Assembly: GCA_030848705.1 (NCBI GenBank)
Contig: CM061237.1
Coordinates: forward strand, 78,983,910 to 79,047,909
Direction: 5' to 3'
Length of the DNA stretch: 64,000 nt
Source of the DNA: Heracleum sosnowskyi
Taxonomy: Eukaryota; Streptophyta; Magnoliopsida; Apiales; Apiaceae
The notes under the pieces were generated by a model. That model saw only the letters and a program-made list of their open reading frames with translations, was not told the origin of the DNA and made no database searches. A program made the translations under genes and the position numbers. Within the stretch, counting starts at the first letter, position 1. Every line of letters begins with the position of its first letter. Shown one piece after another: positions 10,954 to 23,000 of this stretch.

Positions 10954-13900
10954 TGTAATAACCCGAATTTTTGGAATAATTTAAAACTTTTCTTATTATA
11001 ATTAAGTGCAACAGTGAATAGTGATATTGGTGGATGAATAGTGATTTTGAGGGTTAAGAAAATTTTTCATGCCACCTATGTACGAGACGTAGTGTGGATA
11101 TTTCAAAGTCATATTAGTGATCTACGGAGTAAATAAGTGAATGCAAAGACGATCGGAATTCAGAAATTCCAAATTTTATTTTGGTGAAGTATTTGACCGG
11201 GCAGTGAATTATATATTATTATATTCAAGAAATGAGATATTAAAATTGAGGATTTAATATTTTGGAATTTTATTATTTTATTAAAGTCAATTTAAGGATT
11301 CGATTGTTGGAATAAATAGTGAATAGTCACTATTCACTACGAGCATCGCGTAGAGTTTTATTCGCCCTTTGGAAAATATTTCGAATCGTTTCAAGAGGAA
11401 CAAGGCGACAATTACAGGATTAAATATAGACATGGAAGTAACATGTAACAAGATTAATTCGAGGGATGCAACATTTGGATCATCCATGTGAAAAGAAACG
11501 AACCAAACACATGCATGCGCGACACGTGTCCCTGCTTGCCACCATGATACTCCAAGGCTTGACACGTGTCCTGATGACAAGGACAATGTGATGACTCACC
11601 ACTCCTTTAACAAAAATCAGCATTTCAAGTATTATTAACCAAAAACAAAAAGAAAGAAAAAGAGGAAGAGCTCCCCAGATTTCTGCCCAGCAGAAACATA
11701 GTCCAAAGAAAAATCCATAACTCCATTTCTATCCATCCTTAAATCACCAAATTTTAACCATAGCTTCTCCACTCCATGGGCAACATTCGTTCAAAATTTC
11801 ATGGCCAACAAAGGAGTGTAGCCTAGCCAAATTCTTCCCCCAAGTTGAAGAAACCAAGCTGCCCTGTTCTTGACAGTTTCTGCCCCGATTTTCAAACGGC
11901 CATATCTCCTTCATTTATTAATGAAATCCTGTGTTCGATAGCTTGTTGGAAAGGTATTGAGAAGCTCTACAACTCTTCTTTAGGAACCTCGTCCAGAAAA
12001 GCATGGTAAGGACCTCGTTTTTGCAGTTCCTTGAACGGATGAATAGTACTTTCAAGGAACTAACTTTAATTTCTTGTTTTCTTTGGATGATCTAAGTTGT
12101 ATTAAGGCTATACAAGGACTAACCAAGGTTGATCAAGGTCTTTACACACATCAAGAAAGGTATAAACCTCATGAACCCTTAGTTGACTTTGAGTTTTATG
12201 GATGTTCTTGATGATTGTTAGCTTAGTTAAGATTATGGTGTTAAGTATAAGCATGTTAGCATGATCTTGTAGTTGATTAAGCCCTATGTTGATTAAGATG
12301 TTAAAGTATGATATCCCTGGACTGATTGAGATTAGAATCATGTGTATAAGAAGTATGTATGCCCGGTGTGGCTTGGTTTGATGATTATGATTTTTGGAAC
12401 GTCCGATTTATAGCCGTCGTAATGCCCAAATTTTTACCTACTGATTGGTTCCCTGTTTTTCCTCTGTTAGAGCTCGACCCTTGAGTCCTACTGCCCATGA
12501 TTGTGTAGTTTATGTTATAAGCTTCGTAATGATATGTGGTTCGCCTAATTTGGCCGAACGGTTTAAGAGAAAAGTGAGTTTTAGTAAACGCCGTTCGGAA
12601 GAACGACCCATCTCTGGTCAGCAATTTTGAGTCTATATTTGGACCACTTCGGAGCCATATTAAAATTTGAAACTTTGAGGAATAATACTAGAGACAGTTA
12701 GGAAGGCTCACGAAAAGGATTCGTATTAAAAAGATTATTTTTCGATTTTATAAAAATGTTTTAGTCAAGGTCGCGCAAGTGAAAACCACTGAAAACGAGA
12801 CTTAGAAACCAAGGCTCCAAATGGTTAAGTATAACTTGGGTTTGAGAATGGATTTCAAACCAAACTTGTGATATAAGTATTTGACGAATAACATGGACTT
12901 AGTATGAGCCTATAACGAGCTAGTAATGCCTTGGTTGTGTTTCGCTTACGTGTTTAAGCATTAAGTTATAAGTGGTTTATCGAGGGGATTAACCGTGTGT
13001 TTTCGTTTGACTTTGTCTAGATTGTCCGGCATCGTCGCGAACCCCTATCACTTCTCGAGCATCAGGCAAGTTTCTAAAAACCATATTTTGAAGTATGCAT
13101 ATACTAGATGCAAGTTATGTATGCATACTCGATCGTTCAGAGTATATTTATTTTGAAATATATGAAATATGTTGAATAAGTTTCAATCCATATTTGCAAG
13201 TTTCCCAATATTGTGCTTCCTTATCAAAACCAGTATATCCTTGGTCTTGTTAATGATATTAAATCCTGCTCGTGCGATAACCAAAATCCCATGACCTTAT
13301 AATACTGTTGATGGGTGGTGATGCTTTTAAGATCCTACGCCTTGAATTATATGGTGTATATATTTATAAACTTTTCGTATGGTGGAAGGGGACTTTATAT
13401 CATAAGGTAGGTATTTGTGTACTGGAATAAGAAAGGCTCAGAGGGTAGAGCATGTATTGAGTTTATAACTTAGCCAGTGTATCGGGGTTATTTTGTAAGG
13501 TATATTTTCGAAAACCCGGACAGAGCTTTTTAGAAAGATTTTCGCAATAATTAACCTAAAGGCAACATCACCAATAAACCAGTGTTTATTTAATTAGTAA
13601 ATACTTCTGGAAGCATTTACGGATTAAATAAGCCTTATTCGTCTAATTAAATTTGTTTACTTAGATGAATATCATTTTCAAAATGTTTTCTTAAAATCGC
13701 TTTGTTCCGAAATGATAACAAAGATATCCGGTAACGGTTATTCGAGGATTAATTATCTATTTAATGAATATTACTTTTGAATATTCATTTGAGATTTATT
13801 ATTTAATGAATATTACTTCTGAATATTCATTTGAGGCTTACTTATTCGAGGGTTAAGTATGTATTTAATGAATATTATTTATTTATATTCATTTGAGGAT

Positions 13901-15815
13901 TATGGACTTTAAGAATATTATTATTATTATCCATTCGAGGATTGTTTATTATTTAATGAATATTACTTTTGAATATTCATTTAAGAGTTATTTATTTAAT
14001 GAATATTACTTTTGAATATTCATTTGAGGTTTATTTATTTAATGAATATTATCTTTGAATATTCATTTCATCTATATTTACTTAATGAATAGTATTTTCG
14101 AATATTCATTTAATCAGTATTTACGTAAGGAATATTATTTCGAATATTCATTTAATCAGTATTTACGTAAGGAATATTATTTCGAATATTCATCTAATGT
14201 TTACTTATTTAATCAATATCATTGATTATTTTTAAAAATCCAAAGAGGTTCCCAAAACAATGTTTTCCATTTAAATCCGTCTCTTAAGAGGATTTAAATG
14301 TTCGCTCAACCATCAAAAATATGGGAAACCTGATTTAAGAGACTACTACTCTTTTTGAACTCTCAACTCAAAACTGTCAAGGGACTGATATTTTCTTGGA
14401 GCAATTTAATTGCTGCCAGTCTAGTGTTGTGTTACCACCTCAATGATCGAGGGGTAAATTCATGGAACAAGTCGATATCCATTAACAAGCATAGCTTGGG
14501 AAATATTGGAGAATCTCCCTTTCCAACCTAGATATAACTACTTAGTGGAGTCGTATCAACAAGTGTTACACTTGGGGAAAGGAGGACGATCTTTACGTTT
14601 CAGAGTCATGGAATCCATCTGAACTAGGAGTGGTGTAAGTGGTCAAGTTGCGTGGGCCCATCCAACTTTTATATATTGCCCCAAATGGGCCGGGAGGTCA
14701 TAGTAAGGCGGTAGACAATGTCAGGCCGTCGTGATACTTCCATCTACATGTAGAAAACTATTTGAGCGGTGCGACCTGCTACTGATCATAGTAAGGTTAG
14801 GCACAGCGGACGCGGTAGCAACTCCAGTATTGGTTCATCATCCAATTTGGATATTCCTGCAACATGTATTGGGATGAAGAACCAATCATGTTGGTAGGGG
14901 GTCGAAAAGTGTTTGGAAATGAAGTGACAATAAATTCATGCAACTTCATCTTTTATTTATGAGTTATGACTCTGTGGATACCTTACATAACATGAGTTAT
15001 GGTAAGGGAGTTGTTTATACTGAATCACCTTATAACTTCATCTTTTAAGTTATATGTTGATATTCTGCATATATAGCAGATATTTTTCGGAAAGGTTATA
15101 TTTGGTTTACTTTGAAACCTCATCGTTTATACAAGAACTTTGTTCATAATATAGCAAAAGAGTTGCAGAAATATTATGAAATGATATTTGAATTACAATA
15201 AAGGTACTGTTTTTGGAATACCTTCCGATAAGGAAATAATTTCAGTATCGAGATATTTTGACAAACTATTGTCTTATACCCGCTTTATTCTGGGTTGAAT
15301 TAAAGGCAGAAGTATGCCATACTTTCATTACCTTGCTGAGCTATCGCTCACTCTTGCTATTGTTTTATATATATTATATAGCAGCGAAGCAGGATGCCAA
15401 TGGGACGACACATACCCCGTAAGGCGTTTCCATAAACAATTTCTAGTAGTGATCCCGAGAGTAGTACGAACCAATCGAACCAGGCTGCAGCTTTTGGTAT
15501 TCAACTTATGTATAGACATGAATGGTATTAGAGGATTGTGAGCATCAGAAGGCTAAGTTGGTAATGTAACAATACTTAGAAATTGTATCAGTAACAGATT
15601 CAAAAGACATTTGGGTATTGTAATAAAAATTATTTATTCCGCAGTTGTTGTATTGTGTCGTTTCTGAGACTCTAACCTGTGTGTGTGTGTGTGTGACATA
15701 TATTGTGGGGTCATGAGCAGGTGAATTATGAATGGTGTGAGTAATACAGGTAAGGCAAGGAGTACATGGATCGTGACTACCCTAAATCCCTGACCCCGGA
15801 TTTGGAGTTGTTACA
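10954..15815 (+). repeat. 5' LTR of the gypsy element (4,862 bp)
   Basis: It begins TGTAATAACCCGAATTTT and ends GGATTTGGAGTTGTTACA. It has the same length as the 3' LTR. At 4.9 kb it is unusually long. It contains an array of palindromic ATTCA/TGAAT units (13761-14200) and an 18-base TG microsatellite (15678-15695). Short ORFs inside it (for example at 11287-11586 and 15314-15541) recur in the other LTR only because the LTR is duplicated, and I do not consider them genes. Confidence 0.95.
13761..14200. repeat. Palindromic tandem array in the 5' LTR
   Basis: About ten units of roughly 35-45 bp are present. Most carry AATGAATATT, a spacer of about 5-8 bases, and AATATTCATT, so each unit can fold on itself. 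Unit boundaries are marked by TTGAGG, TTTAATC or TTACGTAAGG. The later units change TTAATGAA to TACGTAAGGAA. Confidence 0.85.
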
Positions 15816-15819
15816 GAGA

Positions 15820-15831
15820 TGGTATCAGAGC
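15820..15831 (+). promoter_or_regulatory. Gypsy element primer binding site (initiator tRNA-Met)
   Basis: TGGTATCAGAGC lies four bases after the 5' LTR and complements initiator tRNA-Met, as in Tekay/Del chromoviruses. It is intact despite the dead interior, which fits a non-autonomous but transposition-competent template. Confidence 0.9.
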
Positions 15832-18119
15832 GTTAGGTTACAGTCCTCAGAAACGATAGGAGATCGAGTCTTACAATACCCTTAAGAATGATAAGAACAT
15901 CTAGAGCCTAAATTGAGTTCGTAGTCGGGTTAGAGGACACGACCCTGACTGTTTAAGATGAAGCCCGAGAGGGGACTTCTTCTGGGAAACCGTACTTAGG
16001 ACTTCATGATTAGTCACCTCGATTCGTATGAGTTATAGATTGATGGGATTCTGAGATACCAGACCCCGAGGCCTTCGAGTAGGCAATTGATGATGCGTTC
16101 CTTGAAATAGACGGAGACCTGATAAAGGAAGATCCATAGGAGGATCTAGAGGAAGACCCCATAGTGGGTCAAGGAAAGAATCTTGTGAAGGACGTGTTGA
16201 TTGATAAAGATGTAGTATGTTACTTGAGGTCATATAATAAGACCGGACGAACCTTCAGAGGTTAAATAAGTGACGAGACGAGAGTTTAAGGATCGTTCAT
16301 GATTCATCAAGAGATATGACAAAGAAAATGGAGTAGAGTCTCCAAAGCAGAAGTGGTAGAGGCAGTACAACCAGTATCAGTGGATTGATTCGACTTGAAC
16401 GAAACCTGTTACTCGTAGTCGGTTATAGTTGCCCATAAAGAGGCGGCATACGTAAGAACCAAGATGTTCAGATTTTCACCAACAATTAGGGGTACTTAGT
16501 TGCCTAGAATAGTGGAAGGAAGTGTTTTGGGCTATGAGGTTTCAATCCCCCACGACCAGCGATTCCACTGGAAATAGTGCCTATTACATCATTGAGGGAT
16601 TTTATTATCTCAAGGAGAATTTTGGGTATATGTACCATGCAAATGTTATTGTAAGACAAGCACGTTAAGACGGAATCGAGAACGAGATTTACCACCCTCA
16701 GGAAACCGGGAAGGAATTATGAGGATAGAACAGAAAGGTCGGAAATCAGATCCGAGTATTACTAGTGGGTAAATAGATTGATCAAGTTTCCCTGGTTTTG
16801 GAAAGAAATTCAGCAAATTTTGGCAAATCTTGTCTTTCTGATTACCATAGGATGTCACCAAAGAGAGTGGAAATTAGAGCGAACCTTGTGGATTGGATAA
16901 GATATCCGTTATATGGGTTGGTGGACAGACCCTGATTGCTACAATTGATTGTAGAGATAAAATGATGAAGTTGAGATTGGACGGTAAAGGTGAAATATAT
17001 TTAAGGACCAAGACGGACTGAGAAATTCCGGGATTGACTTAAATGAAAAGGCTATTGTGCCAAGAGTGTTAAACTTATGTAGCACGGGATTGATATGGGA
17101 GAAGGAATATTGGGTATAAGGATGATTGAAATAGAGACCGGATTTAAGCTTGTAGTTTCTAACGATCTTCCGAAGTACCGCCCAGTCGACATGTGGAGTT
17201 GTCATTGCTATGGGCAACAACGGTATCGAAGTCTTCTTATAGAACAGAACGCTTACTTGAGATGTTGCGTCTAGTCGAATAGAACTCCCTACGATTGCAA
17301 ATGTTGATGGTTGAATTCTTAGCGACTATTATAAGTCGGCAATGACGTAAGTATCGAACACCTTAGGGTGCGTGGAAAAGAAAAGCTTTGGAATTGAACG
17401 ATTATCCATCAGAGGAGCCGACATAAAAAGGCATCCGTAGAGACCTTGGTAGTACCCTCCCCATTTGCAAATTATGTGGGATATTTCCCCAATCTATGAT
17501 CTATCTTGACCTCTTTCCAAGAAAGAATTCTGATAAAGGGTATATTCCCTCTTCGAAGTTATTTTATAACACTTGTGCTAAACCATATTCAGTTTCACTT
17601 GTGCCAGAAGCTGTCACAATGCCTGCTTTCAGGTTTTCGAAGCCCTGTCAAATGATGTTATTTAAGCTTTCACTTTTCTTCGAATAATGAATGACCCTAT
17701 GGTGATACCTCACCACTTGTTTGTTAAAGTACCAATATCTTTTTGGTTATTCTTTTCCTTGTATTTTCTTTAGAAACCGCACCTTTGGAATCTGTTCAAT
17801 TTTAATCCGAGGTGTTCCTTTGAGAAATATTGTCGAAAGACGATAATCATTAAATTGATCTCGAATTGCTTTCGTACTTTTCAACTTCCACTGAGACGAA
17901 CAACCCTATACTTATAGGGGCTACAAGGACTATCTGTCTATGTGATAGAAGTCGGATGGGACGCCATCACTTGTAAGTTGTGAAATATAAGAAGGCTAAT
18001 TACCTTTAGTAATGTCTCAATCGAGGCACACAACGTTGAGTTCTTATGATCATGTTGATCTCTTGGTAAATTCTCTTACCTCCAATAAGGTTACCTTAAA
18101 ACTCATAACCTTATGATCA
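15832..18119 (+). other. Gypsy internal region, gag-side part, not recognisable
   Basis: About 2.3 kb lies between the primer site and the protease remnant. By position it should contain leader and gag. All frames are broken by frequent stops, and I could not recognise a zinc knuckle or any capsid motif. It may be eroded gag or unrelated filler sequence. Confidence 0.5.
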
Positions 18120-20064
18120 CCAGTGTGTGACGTTTTCCTTGATATGGGAGCTGTCTTTTCAAGGCCCCATGATTTTTGTTATCCTCATTGAATTCTAAGG
18201 GGAGGCGAACCAGGTCAAATAAGTCAAAATTCGCTGATAGGAATTAGATTCGCAACGAAATCGCCTATGACAGGAGCGAATCCCTAAGACGAATAGACTG
18301 TTAGTGACGTATCAACGAAATTGGGTTATTCTCCCAAGGATGTTATGATAATGGAAAGCGTGTCAATCGACATGTGTGAAAGGAATAGCGATGTGTCGTG
18401 TACTCCAGTGACAACGGTGTTAGATAGATGCCCTATAATGGAATTAAGATTTTGGAGGAGTTGTTTACGAATGGACACTACCTCTGGGTTAGCAAGATAA
18501 GTACTGGCGATGGAGTCAGAGGGAGCTGGTATTGTGACTTGGGAGAAGTTGATATTATTATAAGGATGGGTTGGTTGACACCCAATGGAGTCCAGACTGA
18601 TTGTAAGAGAGAGAGAGTAATAAATAAAGGATGGAGACAGATTCAGAGATTCTTGAATATAGTTTAAACTAAGAAACTATTACGCCAAAAATGCGAGGCT
18701 TAATTAGCTCTTATGGTTGCCGCCAAGAAAAGAGATACCAAGTATTAAGGGAACTACAATGGTTTTGGGAGATTGTACAAGGTTTTAAGGAGCTACCAGA
18801 TATCGATTTGGATGACATGAGAATGAATATCGAGTATTCCGAGTATAGTGGGAATGAACGAGTAGTGACTCAGTTACAAGAATGGTTGGGCAAGAATATG
18901 ATAAGACCCATTGTACCACCGTGGAGAGCCCGGTGTTGTTGTGAGAGAGAAGGATATTAGCACAAGATTATGCATCGAACCTCGAGAGTTGTATGAGTTC
19001 GACGTGGAGCATAGGTACCCTTGTAAATGATTGTTAGATCAGCGAAAGAACGCTGTGTATTTCCAAATTTATTTAAGAACTGGATATCACCGGTTGGAAG
19101 TTAAATCCGAGAATATACCCAAGATTGCGATTCGTATTAGGAATAGGCACTTCGAGTTTTCAGCGAGGTTGTTTTGGGGTGATTAATGCACCCACAAATT
19201 TTATGGAATGTAATGAATTGGCTTTGGGTTACCCGTGATAGTAGATAACATGAGATGGAGAAATGGCTAAAATTGACCTAGGATTATGACTGTGAGATAC
19301 ACTACCATCCGGAAAAGGCCAATGTGGTGGCCGATACCCTTAATTAAAATGAGACTGAGATGGATTCCGAATGATTGGGAATTAAAGGATGAGATTTTAC
19401 ACAAAACCCAAGCTAGTCCGACAAACTAGAAAGACAGAAGATTTCACCAACAGGCGGCTAGTAACAGCCAAGACAGACAGAGAAAGTATGCAGACTAAGC
19501 CCGCGAGTATAGCGATAGTACTGCTATTGATGAGCTAAATGGCATGTGGATGGATGACAAGCAAGTTTATGATTGGTGTATTTTCTGTGTAAACAAGATA
19601 GAGAATATGAGGTTAGAAATTCGTGATGCTAAAAGATATCCTCGTGGGAAGAATTAATGAGATTTGGAAAGAAAGGGAAGTTGAGCCCGAGATTCACTGG
19701 GCCATCTGAGATTTTAAAACGCGTCAGGAAGGTGGCCTACGAGCCAGCCTTACCCCCCCCCCCCCCCCCAAACTTGTAGAATGGTCACAACGGGGTTCAT
19801 GTGTCGATGCTACGTCAGTATACTATAGATGCCCGGCATATGCAGAGTACGAGCAGGTAGACATACAACCTGGTCTGACTTACAAAGAGCAACCTGTGGA
19901 AATCACGGATAGAAAAGAACAAGTGCTAAGAGACGAGGTTGCCAAGCTAGTGAGAGGTTTGTGGAAAATCAAGAGGTGGAAGAATCCACCTGGGAGTTAG
20001 AAAGTGCAATGGAAGAGAAGTACCCCCAGTTACTCCTAAGTTGATTCCGGGACGGAATCCTTTT
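18120..20064 (+). pseudogene. pol: Eroded gypsy pol: protease, RT, RNase H, integrase, chromodomain remnants
   Basis: Short matches to Ty3/gypsy pol occur in the right order but in different frames. Protease: 'FLDMGAVFS' near 18138, with the catalytic DTG changed to DMG, then 'DIIIRMGWL' near 18553. RT N-terminus: 'TQLQEWLGKNMIRPIVPPW' near 18869, then 'TGYHRLEVKSENIPK' near 19080. RNase H end: 'YDCEIHYHPEKANVVADTL', readable only across frameshifts (about 19284-19340). Integrase tail: 'GKKGKLSPRFTGPSEIL' near 19662, and a chromodomain-like stretch 'EITDRKEQVLRDEVAKLV' near 19900. The segment that should carry the RT YxDD site and the integrase core is missing, so no active enzyme can be made. 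A 17-base C run sits at 19753-19769. Confidence 0.8.
19753..19769 (+). repeat. Poly-C tract (17 bases)
   Basis: An uninterrupted run of 17 C lies inside the eroded integrase tail. It may be true slippage or a length error in the assembly. Confidence 0.8.
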
Positions 20065-20077
20065 AAGGAGGGGAGAA
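20065..20077 (+). promoter_or_regulatory. Gypsy element polypurine tract
   Basis: AAGGAGGGGAGAA directly precedes the TG of the 3' LTR. It is intact, like the primer site. Confidence 0.9.
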
Positions 20078-23000
20078 TGTAATAACCCGAATTTTTGGAA
20101 TAATTTAAAACTTTTCTTATTATAATTAAGTGCAACAGTGAATAGTGATATTGGTGGATGAATAGTGATTTTGAGGGTTAAGAAAATTTTTCATGCCACC
20201 TATGTACGAGACGTAGTGTGGATATTTCAAAGTCATATTAGTGATCTACGGAGTAAATAAGTGAATGCAAAGACGATCGGAATTCAGAAATTCCAAATTT
20301 TATTTTGGTGAAGTATTTGACCGGGCAGTGAATTATATATTATTATATTCAAGAAATGAGATATTAAAATTGAGGATTTAATATTTTGGAATTTTATTAT
20401 TTTATTAAAGTCAATTTAAGGATTCGATTGTTGGAATAAATAGTGAATAGTCACTATTCACTACGAGCATCGCGTAGAGTTTTATTCGCCCTTTGGAAAA
20501 TATTTCGAATCGTTTCAAGAGGAACAAGGCGACAATTACAGGATTAAATATAGACATGGAAGTAACATGTAACAAGATTAATTCGAGGGATGCAACATTT
20601 GGATCATCCATGTGAAAAGAAACGAACCAAACACATGCATGCGCGACACGTGTCCCTGCTTGCCACCATGATACTCCAAGGCTTGACACGTGTCCTGATG
20701 ACAAGGACAATGTGATGACTCACCACTCCTTTAACAAAAATCAGCATTTCAAGTATTATTAACCAAAAACAAAAAGAAAGAAAAAGAGGAAGAGCTCCCC
20801 AGATTTCTGCCCAGCAGAAACATAGTCCAAAGAAAAATCCATAACTCCATTTCTATCCATCCTTAAATCACCAAATTTTAACCATAGCTTCTCCACTCCA
20901 TGGGCAACATTCGTTCAGAATTTCATGGCCAACAAAGGAGTGTAGCCTAGCCAAATTCTTCCCCCAAGTTGAAGAAACCAAGCTGCCCTGTTCTTGACAG
21001 TTTCTGCCCCGATTTTCAAACGGCCATATCTCCTTCATTTATTAATGAAATCCTGTGTTCGATAGCTTGTTGGAAAGGTATTGAGAAGCTCTACAACTCT
21101 TCTTTAGGAACCTCGTCCAGAAAAGCATGGTAAGGACCTCGTTTTTGCAGTTCCTTGAACGGATGAATAGTACTTTCAAGGAACTAACTTTAATTTCTTG
21201 TTTTCTTTGGATGATCTAAGTTGTATTAAGGCTATACAAGGACTAACCAAGGTTGATCAAGGTCTTTACACACATCAAGAAAGGTATAAACCTCATGAAC
21301 CCTTAGTTGACTTTGAGTTTTATGGATGTTCTTGATGATTGTTAGCTTAGTTAAGATTATGGTGTTAAGTATAAGCATGTTAGCATGATCTTGTAGTTGA
21401 TTAAGCCCTATGTTGATTAAGATGTTAAAGTATGATATCCCTGGACTGATTGAGATTAGAATCATGTGTATAAGAAGTATGTATGCCCGGTGTGGCTTGG
21501 TTTGATGATTATGATTTTTGGAACGTCCGATTTATAGCCGTCGTAATGCCCAAATTTTTACCTACTGATTGGTTCCCTGTTTTTCCTCTGTTAGAGCTCG
21601 ACCCTTGAGTCCTACTGCCCATGATTGTGTAGTTTATGTTATAAGCTTCGTAATGATATGTGGTTCGCCTAATTTGGCCGAACGGTTTAAGAGAAAAGTG
21701 AGTTTTAGTAAACGCCGTTCGGAAGAACGACCCATCTCTGGTCAGCAATTTTGAGTCTATATTTGGACCACTTCGGAGCCATATTAAAATTTGAAACTTT
21801 GAGGAATAATACTAGAGACAGTTAGGAAGGCTCACGAAAAGGATTCGTATTAAAAAGATTATTTTTCGATTTTATAAAAATGTTTTAGTCAAGGTCGCGC
21901 AAGTGAAAACCACTGAAAACGAGACTTAGAAACCAAGGCTCCAAATGGTTAAGTATAACTTGGGTTTGAGAATGGATTTCAAACCAAACTTGTGATATAA
22001 GTATTTGACGAATAACATGGACTTAGTATGAGCCTATAACGAGCTAGTAATGCCTTGGTTGTGTTTCGCTTACGTGTTTAAGCATTAAGTTATAAGTGGT
22101 TTATCGAGGGGATTAACCGTGTGTTTTCGTTTGACTTTGTCTAGATTGTCCGGCATCGTCGCGAACCCCTATCACTTCTCGAGCATCAGGCAAGTTTCTA
22201 AAAACCATATTTTGAAGTATGCATATACTAGATGCAAGTTATGTATGCATACTCGATCGTTCAGAGTATATTTATTTTGAAATATATGAAATATGTTGAA
22301 TAAGTTTCAATCCATATTTGCAAGTTTCCCAATATTGTGCTTCCTTATCAAAACCAGTATATCCTTGGTCTTGTTAATGATATTAAATCCTGCTCGTGCG
22401 ATAACCAAAATCCCATGACCTTATAATACTGTTGATGGGTGGTGATGCTTTTAAGATCCTACGCCTTGAATTATATGGTGTATATATTTATAAACTTTTC
22501 GTATGGTGGAAGGGGACTTTATATCATAAGGTAGGTATTTGTGTACTGGAATAAGAAAGGCTCAGAGGGTAGAGCATGTATTGAGTTTATAACTTAGCCA
22601 GTGTATCGGGGTTATTTTGTAAGGTATATTTTCGAAAACCCGGACAGAGCTTTTTAGAAAGATTTTCGCAATAATTAACCTAAAGGCAACATCACCAATA
22701 AACCAGTGTTTATTTAATTAGTAAATACTTCTGGAAGCATTTACGGATTAAATAAGCCTTATTCGTCTAATTAAATTTGTTTACTTAGATGAATATCATT
22801 TTCAAAATGTTTTCTTAAAATCGCTTTGTTCCGAAATGATAACAAAGATATCCGGTAACGGTTATTCGAGGATTAATTATCTATTTAATGAATATTACTT
22901 TTGAATATTCATTTGAGATTTATTATTTAATGAATATTACTTCTGAATATTCATTTGAGGCTTACTTATTCGAGGGTTAAGTATGTATTTAATGAATATT

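Noticed and set aside
11287..11586. Small ORFs repeated at 20411-20710, 12108/21232, 12385/21509 and 15314/24438
   Set aside because: They recur only because the LTR is duplicated. They show no domain and lack good coding features.
13761..14200. CRISPR-like array
   Set aside because: Units are palindromic and nearly contiguous without unique spacers, in a plant LTR.
15820..15831. Possible tRNA gene fragment (TGGTATCAGAGC)
   Set aside because: Only the primer complement is present, with no cloverleaf around it; it is a primer binding site, as at 1197, 46061 and 63888.
18428..18960. Two possible host genes of 79 and 89 codons
   Set aside because: Both match decayed gypsy protease and RT segments in order, so they are part of the dead pol.
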